Assembly: GCA_005881595.1 (NCBI GenBank)
Contig: VBBY01000046.1
Location: 1-55,533, forward strand
DNA from: Betaproteobacteria bacterium
GTDB taxonomy: Bacteria > Pseudomonadota > Gammaproteobacteria > Burkholderiales > SG8-39
DNA: 55,533 bases
Direction of reading: 5' to 3'
The translations under genes were made by a program, and so were the position numbers. Positions 18,526 to 27,406 of the stretch are shown in pieces. Under the pieces are notes generated by a model that made no database searches, had not been told where the DNA came from, and was given only the letters and a program-made list of their open reading frames with translations. Each line of letters begins with the position of its first letter. Position 1 is the stretch's first letter.

Positions 18526-19197
18526 CAGCAGGAATACCGCCGGGCGCCGGCCGATCTGCCGCCTTTCACGGCGCCAGCCGCCCACGGTTTTCGTCACCAC
18601 CGACTCGCCCGGCAGGCTGAGGTCGGCGGCCACGCAAAGCCGGGTGCTCTCGCTGCAGCATTCCATCAACGCCGCGAACAGGGCCTCGTTGCGGTACGGG
18701 GTCTCGATGAAGATCTCGGTTTCGCGCTCGCTGCGCGAGCGTTTTTCCAATGCCCGGATGCGCGAGTCCCGGTCTGACTTTTCTCGAGGCAAGTAGCCGC
18801 AAAACGCAAACCGCTGGCCTTCGAGGCCGGAGGCCATCAGCGCGAGGGTGATGGAGGAGGGGCCGATGAGCGGCACCACGCGGAAGCCGGCGAGATGCGC
18901 CGCCTCGACGAGCGCGGCCCCGGGGTCGGCGATCGCCGGGCAGCCGGCTTCCGACAGCAGGCCCAGCGACCGACCTGCCTGAAGCGGTTCAAGCAGAGAA
19001 GCGAGCTCCTGTTCCAACGGGTTGATATTCAATTCGCGGATCGCGCAGGGCATTCCCACGGCGGCAAGAAAAGCGCGCGCGCTCTTCGCGTTCTCGACGG
19101 CGAAGTCGCGCAGGGACTGGACGGTGCGCAGCGCAGGCGCGGGCAACGCGTCGGCCGGCGCGCCTCCCAGCGGGGTCGGAATGGCGTAGAGGATCAA
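18508..19197 (-). CDS. SAM-dependent methyltransferase of the tetrapyrrole methylase / RsmI superfamily
   Basis: A 229-residue protein starting LYAIPTPLGG, with LGLLSEAGCPAIADPGA in the middle and VVPLIGPSSITLALMASG downstream, the SAM-binding blocks of the RsmI/cobalamin methylase fold. It is shorter than RsmI (about 280 residues) and lacks the exact VATPIGNLxD start, so it is better described as an RsmI-like paralogue. It may methylate rRNA, but the target is unknown. It overlaps maf by 4 nt (stop/start overlap) on the same strand, so the two form a small operon. Confidence 0.85.
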   Translation of the reverse strand: MILYAIPTPLGGAPADALPAPALRTVQSLRDFAVENAKSARAFLAAVGMPCAIRELNINPLEQELASLLEPLQAGRSLGLLSEAGCPAIADPGAALVEAAHLAGFRVVPLIGPSSITLALMASGLEGQRFAFCGYLPREKSDRDSRIRALEKRSRSERETEIFIETPYRNEALFAALMECCSESTRLCVAADLSLPGESVVTKTVGGWRRERRQIGRRPAVFLLLADSR

Positions 19198-19784
19198 CCG
19201 AGCACCGGCATGCCGGCCCGCTCCAGCATTTCCGTGAGCGCGATCAAGGGCAGGCCGATGAGCGACGTCGGGTCCTCGGTCTCCATGCGCGCGATGAGCG
19301 CGATGCCCAGCCCCTCCGCTTTGGCGCTGCCGGCGCAGTCATAGGGATGCTCGCGGCGCAGGTACGCTTCGATGCGCTCATCATCGAGCTTGCGGAAAAC
19401 CACGCGGCAAAGCACCACCCGCGATTGGGTTTCATTGTTCCTCGAATCCAGCAATGACACTGCGGTATGAAAGTCTGCGGACTTGCCGCTCAGGCTGCGC
19501 AACTGCTCCGTCGCCCTTGCATGATTGCCCGGCTTGCCGAGGGGCCGGCCCTCGCTCGACGCCACCTGGTCGGAGCCGATGACCAACGCGTCGGCGAAGC
19601 GCGTTGCGACCGAGCGCGCTTTGAGCACAGACAGGCGCAGCGCGGTTTCGGGCGCCGCCTCCCCGGGCAGCGCGCTTTCATCGCAGTCCGGTCCGGCGGT
19701 CTCGAAGCGCAGACCCAGGCGCTCCAGAAGCTCGCGGCGGTACCTCGAGGTGGAAGCCAGCACAAGCTCTCGGGGCTGATCCAT
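19194..19784 (-). CDS. maf: Maf-like nucleotide pyrophosphatase
   Basis: House-cleaning nucleoside triphosphate pyrophosphatase that hydrolyses non-canonical or methylated NTPs. 196 residues from the ATG at 19784. The frame extends to 19823, but the extra 13 residues precede the conserved N-terminus LVLASTSRYRRELLERLG and would run into the yceD promoter region. Other family blocks are DESALPGE, KARSVA, DALVIGSDQVAS and the C-terminal PTSLIGLPL. The short gap to the divergent yceD and the fab cluster matches the YceF type, whose preferred substrate is m7GTP. Confidence 0.93.
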   Translation of the reverse strand: MDQPRELVLASTSRYRRELLERLGLRFETAGPDCDESALPGEAAPETALRLSVLKARSVATRFADALVIGSDQVASSEGRPLGKPGNHARATEQLRSLSGKSADFHTAVSLLDSRNNETQSRVVLCRVVFRKLDDERIEAYLRREHPYDCAGSAKAEGLGIALIARMETEDPTSLIGLPLIALTEMLERAGMPVLG

Positions 19785-19826
19785 CACATTGTTTTGACGT
19801 GAATTTTCCAAGGATGATATCATTCA

Positions 19827-20324
19827 ATGTTTATGTCGCACCAGCCGGTGATCGACGGCTTCGAGTTCGCGTCGGCCGGGGCGGCGCAGCAGGGGGCCTG
19901 GCCGCTGAGCGGCTTTGCGCGCCTGCGCGAGCTGCTCGCGTCGGACGCCGGCGAGGTCGGGTACGCGCTGCAGGGGACGCGCGACGCGCGCGGGCGGCCC
20001 AGTCTGCGGGTCAGCGTAAGCGGCACGTTGCAGCTGCGCTGTCAGCGCTGCCTCGAGCCGATGCCGTTCAAGGTGCAAGCTGAAGAGCTGCTGGTGCTGG
20101 CGGCGACGCAGTCCGAGATCGACGCCGAGCCGGCCGACGCGAGCGTGCCGGACCGGGTCGTTGCCGGCAAGGAGATGGCGGTGCGCGAGCTGATCGAGGA
20201 CCAGCTGATCCTCGAGCTGCCGTATGCGCCGCGGCACGAATTCTGTAACGGCCTGGAAACCGAGGCGGATGCGAGTATCTCGCCTTTCGCCGGCTTGCGC
20301 GGGCTGATTCAACGCAAGCAGTAA
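19827..20324 (+). CDS. yceD: YceD/DUF177 family protein
   Basis: A 165-residue protein of the conserved DUF177 family found immediately upstream of rpmF across proteobacteria. It has a CxxC pair in [10 protein letters not shown] (about residues 72-81), as in most members, and the C-terminal [16 protein letters not shown]. Implicated in 23S rRNA accumulation in plants and bacteria; the mechanism is not established. The ATG at 19827 has only a distant AAGGATG, and the ATG at 19833 is an alternative. First gene of the rpmF-plsX-fab operon. Confidence 0.9.
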   Translation: MFMSHQPVIDGFEFASAGAAQQGAWPLSGFARLRELLASDAGEVGYALQGTRDARGRPSLRVSVSGTLQLRCQRCLEPMPFKVQAEELLVLAATQSEIDAEPADASVPDRVVAGKEMAVRELIEDQLILELPYAPRHEFCNGLETEADASISPFAGLRGLIQRKQ

Positions 20325-20344
20325 TTTTCTAGAGGAGTCGAACC

Positions 20345-20524
20345 ATGGCAGTGCAGCAGAACAAGAAATCGGCGTCGCGGCGCGGCACGCATCGCGCGCA
20401 CGATCACCTCAGCGGCCCGACGCTCGCGGTCGAGCCGACCACCGGCGAGACGCACCTGCGCCACCACGTCAGCCCGACCGGCTTCTACCGCGGCAGGAAA
20501 GTCACCAAACCCAAGAGCGAGTAG
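20345..20524 (+). CDS. rpmF: 50S ribosomal protein L32
   Basis: 59-residue ribosomal protein beginning [20 protein letters not shown], then [13 protein letters not shown]. The start ATG at 20345 has GAGGAG at good spacing. It is the form without the four zinc-binding cysteines. The gene is 20 nt downstream of yceD and immediately upstream of plsX, linking ribosome synthesis with lipid synthesis in one transcript. Confidence 0.97.
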   Translation: MAVQQNKKSASRRGTHRAHDHLSGPTLAVEPTTGETHLRHHVSPTGFYRGRKVTKPKSE

Positions 20525-20529
20525 CCCCG

Positions 20530-21546
20530 CTGATCACCGTAGCCGTCGATTGCATGGGAGGCGATCACGGCCCCCATGTGACGGTGCCGGCCGCGCTCGG
20601 GTTCCAGGCGCGGCTCGCTGACGTCGACATGGTGCTGGTCGGCCTGCGCGACGCGCTCGAAGCCGAGCTCGCCGCGAGCGGCGTGGCCGCAGGCCCGCGG
20701 CTGCGCCTGCATCATGCGAGCGAGGTGGTGGCAATGGATGAGCCGCCGGTGCAGGCGCTGCGCTACAAGAAGGACTCGTCGATGCGGGTGGCCGTCAACC
20801 TGGTAAAGAGCGGCGAGGCGCATGCCTGCGTGAGCGCCGGCAACACCGGCGCCCTGATGGCGATCTCGCGCTTCGTGCTGAGGACTCTGGCCGGCATCGA
20901 CCGGCCCGCGATCGCCAGCGTGCTGCCGAACATGCGCCGCACCAATACGTACGTGCTCGATCTCGGCGCGAACGTTGACTGCACACCGGAGAATCTGCTG
21001 CAGTTCGGCATCATGGGAGCGATGCTGGTGTCGGCGCTCGAGCACAAGGAGCGGCCGTCGGTGGGGCTGCTCAACATCGGTGTCGAGGACATCAAGGGAA
21101 ACGAAACGGTGAAGCAGGCCGCCGACCTGCTGCGCTCGAGCGGCCTCAACTTCGCCGGCAATGTCGAAGGCGACGACATCTACAAGGGCGGCGTCGACGT
21201 CGTGGTGTGCGACGGCTTCGTCGGCAACGTGGCGCTCAAAGCCTCGGAAGGCGTGTTGCAGATGATGGCAAGCGCGCTGCGCGAGGAATTCTCCCGCAAC
21301 CCCTTCACGCGGCTGGCAGCGCTGGTAGCCCTTCCGGTGACCCGCGCTTTCCGCCAGCGCATGGACCATCGCCGCTACAACGGCGCCAGCCTGCTTGGCC
21401 TGCGCGGCATCGTCATCAAGAGCCATGGCTCGGCGGACGTGTTCGCCTTCGGCCAGGCGCTGGAGCGCGCGGTGGAGGAAGTGCGCAACAGCGTTCCGCA
21501 GCGAATTGCCGCGCGCATGGCGCAATTGCAGGTGGCGGCGGCATGA
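20530..21546 (+). CDS. plsX: phosphate acyltransferase PlsX
   Basis: Peripheral membrane enzyme converting acyl-ACP to acyl-phosphate for phospholipid synthesis. The first ATG in frame, at 20554, would remove the conserved first strand; residues I-T-V-A-V-D-C precede M-G-G-D-H-G-P in frame, as expected for PlsX. The only initiator-like codon there is CTG at 20530, six bases after the rpmF stop, so I place the start there (338 residues). Other blocks are [13 protein letters not shown] and [14 protein letters not shown]. The 3' end overlaps fabH by ATGA. Confidence 0.94.
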   Translation: MITVAVDCMGGDHGPHVTVPAALGFQARLADVDMVLVGLRDALEAELAASGVAAGPRLRLHHASEVVAMDEPPVQALRYKKDSSMRVAVNLVKSGEAHACVSAGNTGALMAISRFVLRTLAGIDRPAIASVLPNMRRTNTYVLDLGANVDCTPENLLQFGIMGAMLVSALEHKERPSVGLLNIGVEDIKGNETVKQAADLLRSSGLNFAGNVEGDDIYKGGVDVVVCDGFVGNVALKASEGVLQMMASALREEFSRNPFTRLAALVALPVTRAFRQRMDHRRYNGASLLGLRGIVIKSHGSADVFAFGQALERAVEEVRNSVPQRIAARMAQLQVAAA

Positions 21547-22502
21547 TCTATTCGCGCATCGTGGGCACCGGCAGCTACCTGCCGCCGCGCGTGATGACGA
21601 ACCTCGAATTTGCCGCGCGCCTGGACACGAGCGACGCGTGGATCCGGGAGCGCACGGGAATCGTTCAACGCCACATCGCCGACCCGGCGCAGGGCTCGAG
21701 CGATCTCGCGCTGCAGGCCAGCCGGCGCGCGCTCGACGCCGCCGGCGTCGGCGCCGAAAGCATCGATCTCATCGTGCTCGCCACCTCGACGCCGGACTAC
21801 ATCTTTCCCAGCACCGCCTGCCTGCTGCAGGCGAAGCTTGGCGTCAAGGGATGCGCGGCGTTCGACCTCCAGGCGGTCTGCAGCGGTTTCGTGTACGCGC
21901 TGGCAACGGCCGACAGCTTCATCCGCTCGGGACAGTACCAGCGCGCCCTGGTCATCGGCGCCGAGGTCTTCTCCCGCATTCTCGACTGGAACGACCGCGG
22001 CACCTGCGTGCTGTTCGGCGACGGCGCCGGCGCCGTGGTCCTTGCCGCAGGCTCGAAGCCGGGCGTCCACGCCAGCGTGCTGCGCGCCGACGGCAGCCAG
22101 GTCGACATGCTGTCGGTGCCGGGCAACGTCTGCAACGGCCGCGTCATCGGCTCGCCGTTCGTGCAGATGAACGGTCAAGGGGTGTTCAAGTTTGCTGTCA
22201 AGGTGCTGGAGGACTCGGCGCGCGAGACGCTGGCCGCCGCGGACATGACTATCGAGGACGTCGACTGGCTGATCCCCCACCAGGCGAACGTGCGCATTCT
22301 CGAGGCTACCGCGCGCAAGCTCGGCCTGCCGGCGAAAAAGCTCGTCGTCACCGTCGATCATCACGGCAACACTTCGGCCGCGTCGGTGCCGCTCGCGCTC
22401 GACGAGTTCGTGCGCGCCGGCAAGATCCGCGGCGGGCAGCGCGTGCTGCTGCAGGGAGTGGGCGGCGGCTTTACGTGGGGCTCTTCGCTGGTGACGCTGT
22501 GA
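21543..22502 (+). CDS. fabH: beta-ketoacyl-ACP synthase III
   Basis: Initiates fatty-acid synthesis by condensing acetyl-CoA with malonyl-ACP. 319 residues from the ATG at 21543, which overlaps the plsX stop. The catalytic triad is visible as Cys113 (AVCSGF), His246 (PHQANVRI) and Asn276 (HGNTSAAS). The frame is open upstream into plsX, but that extension is a shadow. Second of the four consecutive fab enzymes; the 3' end overlaps fabD by GTGA. Confidence 0.97.
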   Translation: MIYSRIVGTGSYLPPRVMTNLEFAARLDTSDAWIRERTGIVQRHIADPAQGSSDLALQASRRALDAAGVGAESIDLIVLATSTPDYIFPSTACLLQAKLGVKGCAAFDLQAVCSGFVYALATADSFIRSGQYQRALVIGAEVFSRILDWNDRGTCVLFGDGAGAVVLAAGSKPGVHASVLRADGSQVDMLSVPGNVCNGRVIGSPFVQMNGQGVFKFAVKVLEDSARETLAAADMTIEDVDWLIPHQANVRILEATARKLGLPAKKLVVTVDHHGNTSAASVPLALDEFVRAGKIRGGQRVLLQGVGGGFTWGSSLVTL

Positions 22503-23428
22503 GGCTCGCGATGGTCTTCCCGGGGCAGGGCTCGCAGGCGCTCGGCATGCTGCGCGCCTATGATGGACTGCCTGAAATCGATCGCGTGATCGCCGAAGCG
22601 TGCGATGCATTAGGCGGCGAATTCATAAGGCTGATGGATGAGGGCCCGGCCGAAGCGCTGAACCAGACGGTCAACACGCAGCCGGCGATGGTCACGGCGG
22701 GATACGCGGCCTACCGCGCGTGGCGTGGGCTCGGCGGCCCGGCGCCGCAGCTGGCGGCGGGACACAGTCTCGGCGAGTACACTGCGCTGGTGGCCGCCGG
22801 CGCCCTTTCCTTCCGGGACGCCCTGCCGCTGGTGCGCTTCCGCGCCCAGGCGATGCAGGAGGCAGTGCCCGAGGGCAAGGGCGCGATGGCGGCGATTCTG
22901 GGCCTGGACGAGGAAGGCGTGCGCCAAGGGTGCGCGGAAGCCCTCGGCGAGGTCCAGGCCGTGAACTTCAACGCGCCCGGACAGGTCGTGATCGCCGGAG
23001 AGAAGCACGCGGTCGACAGGGCGATCCTGCTTTGCAAGTCGCGCGGCGCGAAGCGCGCGATGCCGCTGCCGGTGAGCGCGCCTTTTCATTCGGTGCTGAT
23101 GAGGCCCGCCGGCGAGCGGCTGAAAGACTATCTCGCGCGGGTCGAGGTCGCCGCGCCGCGGCTCTCCGTGATCAACAACGTGGACGTGAAAGTGGAGAGC
23201 GACCCGGCCGCCATCAAGGACGCCCTGGTGCGCCAGGCGTCGGCGCCGGTGCGGTGGATGGAGACCGTCCAGCGCATGGTGGGGGAGGGCACGACGCACA
23301 TCGTCGAGTGCGGGCCGGGGAAAGTGCTCGCGGCGCTGACCCGGCGCATTCATCCCGAGGTGCAGTCGTTCTCGCTTGCCGACCGGGCTTCGCTCGAGCA
23401 GGCGCTGCAGGCGATGACGGGAGCATGA
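22499..23428 (+). CDS. fabD: malonyl-CoA:ACP transacylase
   Basis: Transfers malonyl from CoA to ACP. 309 residues from the GTG at 22499 ([13 protein letters not shown]), overlapping the fabH stop. The nucleophile is Ser90 in [10 protein letters not shown]; the catalytic His lies in [11 protein letters not shown]. Length is normal. The much longer upstream frame is antisense-free shadow of fabH. The stop overlaps the fabG start by ATGA. Confidence 0.97.
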   Translation: MRLAMVFPGQGSQALGMLRAYDGLPEIDRVIAEACDALGGEFIRLMDEGPAEALNQTVNTQPAMVTAGYAAYRAWRGLGGPAPQLAAGHSLGEYTALVAAGALSFRDALPLVRFRAQAMQEAVPEGKGAMAAILGLDEEGVRQGCAEALGEVQAVNFNAPGQVVIAGEKHAVDRAILLCKSRGAKRAMPLPVSAPFHSVLMRPAGERLKDYLARVEVAAPRLSVINNVDVKVESDPAAIKDALVRQASAPVRWMETVQRMVGEGTTHIVECGPGKVLAALTRRIHPEVQSFSLADRASLEQALQAMTGA

Positions 23429-24144
23429 GCATGCTCGAAGGCAAAGTGGCACTGGTGACCGGCGCGTCGCGCGGCATCGGCCGTGCGATCGCAGCCGAGC
23501 TGGCCAGGCACGGCGCGAAGGTGATCGGCACTGCAACCAGCGAGGCGGGAGCGCAGAAAGTCCCCGGAATCGGCAAAGTCCTGAATGTTCGCGACGCGGC
23601 GCAATGCGCCGCGCTCGTCGACTCGATCCAGAAGGAATTCGGCGACATCCTGATCCTGGTGAACAACGCCGGCATTACCCGCGACAGTCTGGCCTTGCGC
23701 ATGAAGGACGCCGACTGGGACGAGGTGCTCGACACCAATCTGCGCGCGGTGTTCCGGCTGTCGCGCGCGGTGCTGCGCGGCATGATGAAGGCGCGCTGGG
23801 GCAGGATCGTGAACATCACCTCGGTGGTCGGCGGGTCGGGAAATCCCGGGCAGGCCAACTACGCCGCCGCCAAGGCGGGCGTTGCCGGCATGACGAAATC
23901 GCTCGCCCGCGAGCTCGGCAGCCGCAACATCACGGTGAACTGCGTTGCGCCGGGCTTCATCGACACAGATATGACGCGCGCGCTTGCCGACGCACAGAGA
24001 AAGGCGCTGCTCGAGCGCATTCCGCTCGGGCGGCTCGGCACGCCGGAGGAGGTCGCCGCCGCCGTCGCCTATCTCGTTTCGCCCGGCGGCGGCTACGTCA
24101 CCGGCGCAGTGCTGCACGTCAACGGCGGCATGGTTATGTCGTAA
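23425..24144 (+). CDS. fabG: 3-oxoacyl-ACP reductase
   Basis: NADPH-dependent short-chain dehydrogenase performing the first reduction of the fatty-acid elongation cycle. 239 residues. The cofactor motif is TGASRGIG (residues 12-19 from the ATG at 23425), followed by NNAG. The catalytic residues are Ser133, Tyr146 and Lys150 (YAAAK). The C-terminus is the usual [13 protein letters not shown]. An ATG at 23431 is an alternative start two codons in. It lies between fabD and acpP as in the canonical operon. Confidence 0.97.
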   Translation: MSMLEGKVALVTGASRGIGRAIAAELARHGAKVIGTATSEAGAQKVPGIGKVLNVRDAAQCAALVDSIQKEFGDILILVNNAGITRDSLALRMKDADWDEVLDTNLRAVFRLSRAVLRGMMKARWGRIVNITSVVGGSGNPGQANYAAAKAGVAGMTKSLARELGSRNITVNCVAPGFIDTDMTRALADAQRKALLERIPLGRLGTPEEVAAAVAYLVSPGGGYVTGAVLHVNGGMVMS

Positions 24145-24200
24145 AATACGAGCCCCTCTTGACCCACGCACAGCATTGCCCCTACAGGAAGGAGCCGCGC

Positions 24201-24440
24201 ATGGAAAACGTCGAACAACGCGTCAAGAAGATCATCGCCGAGCAGCTCGGAGTCAACGAAGCCGAGATCAAGAACCAGTCTTCGTTCGTCGATGACCTGG
24301 GGGCGGACTCGCTCGACACCGTCGAGCTGGTGATGGCGCTCGAGGAGGAGTTCGAGACCGAGATTCCAGACGAGGAAGCCGAGAAGATCACCACCGTGCA
24401 GCAGGCCATCGACTACATCAAGGCGCACGCCAAGTCTTGA
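24201..24440 (+). CDS. acpP: acyl carrier protein
   Basis: 79-residue acidic carrier of growing acyl chains. The phosphopantetheine is attached at Ser37 in [11 protein letters not shown] strong Shine-Dalgarno (AAGGAG) stands 7 nt before the ATG. The 56-nt gap after fabG is the longest in the operon and contains TTGACC at 24159-24164, with only a poor -10 (TACAGG) beyond it, so a separate acpP promoter is possible but weakly supported. Confidence 0.98.
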   Translation: MENVEQRVKKIIAEQLGVNEAEIKNQSSFVDDLGADSLDTVELVMALEEEFETEIPDEEAEKITTVQQAIDYIKAHAKS

Positions 24441-24474
24441 GCGCAACCTGAGCGGAACGTGAGCGCAACCTGAG
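24438..24474 (+). repeat. 15-bp direct repeat spanning the acpP stop and fabF start
   Basis: TGAGCGCAACCTGAG occurs at 24438-24452 and 24460-24474, a 22-bp period that fills most of the acpP-fabF spacer. The second copy ends on the first base of the fabF GTG. No clear Shine-Dalgarno is present there. Confidence 0.7.
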
Positions 24475-25712
24475 TGACCCGTCGTAGAGTCGTCGTCACC
24501 GGGCTCGGCATCGTCTGCCCGATCGGCAACACGGTCCAGCAGGCCTGGGATAGCGCCCTCGCCGGGAAGCCCGGCATCACCCGCATCACGCGCTTCGATG
24601 CGTCGCGGCTCTCGAGCCAGATCGCCGGCGAGGTGAAGGAGTTCGACGTGGCGCCGTACCTGTCGTCGAAGGAAGCGCGCCGCATGGACCTCTTCATCCA
24701 CTACGGCATGGCGGCGGGCCTGCAGGCCTGGCGCGACGCCGGCGTGCAGGTGACGCCTGAGAACGGCGAGCGCGTCGGCGTCAATTTCGGCTCGGGCATC
24801 GGCGGCATTCCGCTGATCGAGGCGACGCACGACGAGCTCAAGCAAAACGGACCGCGCCGCATTTCGCCGTTCTTCATTCCCGGCAGCATCATCAACATGA
24901 TCGCCGGCCTGCTGTCGATCGAGGTCGGCGCCAAGGGCCCGAATCTGGCCATGGTCACCGCATGCACCACCTCGACGCATTGCATCGGCGAGGCGGGGAA
25001 ATCGATCCGCTACGGCGAGGCCGACGTGATGATCGCCGGCGGCGCCGAAGCCGTGATCACCGAGCTTGCGGTGGGCGGCTTCGCCTCGGCGCGGGCGCTT
25101 TCCACGCGCAACCACGACCCGGCCACTGCGAGCCGTCCGTGGGACAAGGAGCGCGACGGCTTCGTGCTGGGCGAGGGCGCCGGCGCCGTGGTGCTCGAGG
25201 AGTACGAGCACGCCAGGGCGCGGGGGGCGCGGATTTACTGCGAGCTGGCCGGCTACGGCGTCTCGGCAGATGCCTTCCACATGACCGCGCCGAGCGAGGA
25301 CGGCGACGGCGCGTTCCGCTGCATGCGCAATGCCCTGAAGGACGCCAATCTGGAGACTTCCGCTGTCGACTATATCAACGCGCACGGCACCTCCACCCCG
25401 CTCGGAGATGTTGCCGAGACGAGAGCCGTGAAGCGGCTTCTCGGCGCGCGCGCGGGGAAGGTCGCCGTGAACTCCACCAAGTCGATGACCGGGCACCTGC
25501 TCGGCGCGGCGGGCGGAGTCGAGGCGGTGTTCAGCGCGCTCGCGCTGCGCGACCAGGTCTCGCCGCCGACGATCAATCTGCGCACGCCGGACCCCGAGTG
25601 CGACCTGGACTACGTCGCCAACGCGGCGCGCAAGATGCCGATCCGCGTCGCCCTTTCCAACTCGTTCGGCTTCGGCGGCACGAACGGCACGCTGGTGTTC
25701 GCGCGCGCTTGA
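24474..25712 (+). CDS. fabF: beta-ketoacyl-ACP synthase II
   Basis: Condensing enzyme of fatty-acid elongation. 412 residues from the GTG at 24474. The Cys-His-His triad is Cys164 (TACTTSTH), His304 (NAHGTSTPLGD) and His341 (GHLLGAAGG). The C-terminus SNSFGFGGTNGTLVF is typical. The GTG has no good Shine-Dalgarno and sits within a short direct repeat, so initiation may depend on coupling to acpP. The stop overlaps the next gene's TTG. Confidence 0.97.
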   Translation: MTRRRVVVTGLGIVCPIGNTVQQAWDSALAGKPGITRITRFDASRLSSQIAGEVKEFDVAPYLSSKEARRMDLFIHYGMAAGLQAWRDAGVQVTPENGERVGVNFGSGIGGIPLIEATHDELKQNGPRRISPFFIPGSIINMIAGLLSIEVGAKGPNLAMVTACTTSTHCIGEAGKSIRYGEADVMIAGGAEAVITELAVGGFASARALSTRNHDPATASRPWDKERDGFVLGEGAGAVVLEEYEHARARGARIYCELAGYGVSADAFHMTAPSEDGDGAFRCMRNALKDANLETSAVDYINAHGTSTPLGDVAETRAVKRLLGARAGKVAVNSTKSMTGHLLGAAGGVEAVFSALALRDQVSPPTINLRTPDPECDLDYVANAARKMPIRVALSNSFGFGGTNGTLVFARA

Positions 25713-26158
25713 GCGGCTCGCGAAGCCTGCGCCTGCGGTTGTCTCCTTCTCCGGCTTTCGCGGCCGCGCTGGTGGCCCTGCACGCCTGCGCGGCGCTTTG
25801 CGTCCTTCTGGTATTGCCGTCCTTTCCGGGCGGCGCGCTGGCAATCTGCCTGCTGGCCCTTGGCCTGGCGGCAGCCTGGAGCCGGGCGCTCCTGAGGTCG
25901 GCGAGCTCGGTTCGCGCCATCGAGATCGAGGCCGGCGGGGCTAGCTTCGAGCTCGCCGGAGGCGAAAGGATCGCGGCGCAGCTGACGCGGCGGCGCTACG
26001 TCAATCGCTTCATGGTGGCCTTGCCGGTTCAGGGCCGGCTGCGGCGAACCGTGCTGGTCACCCTCGACATGCTGGGCGAAGAATCGTTCCGCATGCTGCG
26101 CATCTGGGCGCTATGGGGAAAGCTGCCGCAAGTGGCGCCGCAGCAACTCCCGGCCTGA
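25709..26158 (+). CDS. small membrane protein, YgfX/CptA-like
   Basis: A 149-residue protein from a TTG start that overlaps the fabF stop (TTGA). The N-terminus is basic (RSLRLRLSPS), followed by two closely spaced hydrophobic helices (about residues 18-60) and a soluble tail with FELAGGERIAAQLTRRRYV and MLGEESFRMLRIWALWG. This architecture matches the YgfX-type family of two-helix inner-membrane proteins, and a gene of this kind commonly lies between fabF and rpoE in betaproteobacteria. No YgfY/CptB-like partner is adjacent, so a toxin role is not supported. Confidence 0.6.
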   Translation: MSGSRSLRLRLSPSPAFAAALVALHACAALCVLLVLPSFPGGALAICLLALGLAAAWSRALLRSASSVRAIEIEAGGASFELAGGERIAAQLTRRRYVNRFMVALPVQGRLRRTVLVTLDMLGEESFRMLRIWALWGKLPQVAPQQLPA

Positions 26159-26179
26159 GTCCCGCCCCTATACAGCGTC

Positions 26180-26206
26180 GAACTATTTCAAAGTGCGTGT
26201 GTCTGT
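26180..26206 (+). promoter_or_regulatory. putative sigma-E-type promoter upstream of rpoE
   Basis: GAACTA at 26180-26185 and TCTGT at 26202-26206 are separated by exactly 16 nt. This closely resembles the extracytoplasmic sigma-E/AlgU consensus GAACTT-N16-TCTGA and lies 37 nt before the rpoE start, implying autoregulation. Confidence 0.65.
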
Positions 26207-26242
26207 GGCACATAGGCGTTGCAAACGGGGTGGGGAGCCCTG

Positions 26243-26842
26243 GTGAGCGACCGCGAGATCGACCGGCAGCTGGTCGCGCGGGCGCAGCGTGGCGACAAGC
26301 GGGCTTTCGAGCTGCTTGTCGAGAAGTATCAGCGCAAGCTGGCACGGCTGCTGTCGCGGTTCATCCGCGATCCGGCCGAGGTCGAGGATGTAACGCAGGA
26401 GGCGTTCATCAAGGCCTACCGAGCACTCCCCGCGTTCCGTGGCGACAGCGCCTTTTACACGTGGCTGTACAGGATCGGAATCAACACGGCCAAGAACTAC
26501 CTCATGGCCATGGGTCGGCGGGCGCCGACCTCGACCGAGGTGGAGGCCGACGAGGCGGAAGGGTTCGAGGAAGGCGAGCAGCTGCGCGACATCAACACGC
26601 CCGAGAGCGTGCTGCTGTCGAACGAAATCGCGGAGACCGTGAACTCCACGATCGAGAAGCTGCCAGAGGAGCTGAGGACCGCGATCCAGCTGCGCGAGAT
26701 CGAAGGCATGAGCTACGAGGAAATCGCGAAAGTCATGGATTGCCCGATCGGCACCGTGCGCTCACGCATCTTCCGCGCGCGCGAGGCGATTGCGGAGCAG
26801 CTGCGGCCGCTGCTGGGGACGCGGAAGGACCAGAGATGGTGA
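26243..26842 (+). CDS. rpoE: RNA polymerase sigma factor RpoE (AlgU)
   Basis: ECF sigma factor directing the envelope-stress response. 199 residues from the GTG at 26243, which has GGGGAG upstream; the eight-codon extension to 26219 lacks a ribosome binding site. Sigma region 2 contains RFIRDPAEVEDVTQEAFIKAYRALPAF and TWLYRIGINTAKNYL; region 4 contains LPEELRTAIQLREIEGMSYEEIAKVMDCPIGTVRSRIFRARE. It is followed by its anti-sigma factor, the RseB-like regulator and a DegP-type protease, the standard mucABD layout. Confidence 0.97.
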   Translation: MSDREIDRQLVARAQRGDKRAFELLVEKYQRKLARLLSRFIRDPAEVEDVTQEAFIKAYRALPAFRGDSAFYTWLYRIGINTAKNYLMAMGRRAPTSTEVEADEAEGFEEGEQLRDINTPESVLLSNEIAETVNSTIEKLPEELRTAIQLREIEGMSYEEIAKVMDCPIGTVRSRIFRAREAIAEQLRPLLGTRKDQRW

Positions 26843-26866
26843 GTCTAAAAGGCAGGTGGTAGAGGT

Positions 26867-27406
26867 ATGAAAGACAAGATTTCTGCATTGATGGACGGCG
26901 AGCTGGACGAGAAATCCGCCGCCGAAATGATCGACTGGCTGGGCCGTGAGGGCGAGGCGCTGCACGCCTGGCGCGCCTATCACCTGATCAGCGACGCGAT
27001 GCGCGACAGCTGCATGCTGTCGGATGGCTTCGCGGCGCGCGTCGCCGCGCGGCTGAGCGGGGAGCCTGCGCTGCTGGCTCCCGCAAGGCTGCAGGCCGAG
27101 TCGCGCAAGTGGCTCGCGCTCTCGGCTGCGGCCAGCGTCGCCGCGGTGTCCCTGGTCGGCTGGCTCGCCTTCGCGCCGCAACGCGACGCCGGGCCGCTGC
27201 AGGCGCAGGTAGCGCAGGTCCCGGCGGCGCTCGCTCCGGCGCTGCGCCCGGGCGCCGTTAAAAAACCGCCGGCAATGGTGCCGCTGCCGAGCGGCACCAA
27301 CGACTATCTCCTCGCGCACCAGGGTTTTTCCCCGCGTGCCTCGCTTCAGGGCATGGCCCCCTACGTACGCACCGTGTCCGACTCGGCGCAGGAGAGCACG
27401 AAGTGA
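26867..27406 (+). CDS. rseA: anti-sigma-E factor RseA/MucA
   Basis: Single-pass inner-membrane protein that sequesters RpoE. 179 residues: a cytoplasmic N-terminal anti-sigma domain (ISALMDGELDEKSAAEMIDWL, W-RAYHLISDAMR), one transmembrane helix at about residues 84-104 (WLALSAAASVAAVSLVGWLAF), and a periplasmic tail ending LQGMAPYVRTV. Regulated proteolysis of such proteins releases the sigma factor. It starts 24 nt after rpoE and overlaps rseB by GTGA. Confidence 0.93.
   Translation: MKDKISALMDGELDEKSAAEMIDWLGREGEALHAWRAYHLISDAMRDSCMLSDGFAARVAARLSGEPALLAPARLQAESRKWLALSAAASVAAVSLVGWLAFAPQRDAGPLQAQVAQVPAALAPALRPGAVKKPPAMVPLPSGTNDYLLAHQGFSPRASLQGMAPYVRTVSDSAQESTK

Noticed and set aside
24093-25844. 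583-residue open frame antisense to acpP and fabF
   Set aside because: It spans two well-supported genes and their spacer and has no domain or signal; an artefact of high GC content.
25709-26158. Toxin-antitoxin interpretation of the YgfX-like gene
   Set aside because: No YgfY/CptB-like antitoxin is adjacent, and the position inside the fab-rpoE region suggests a housekeeping membrane protein.
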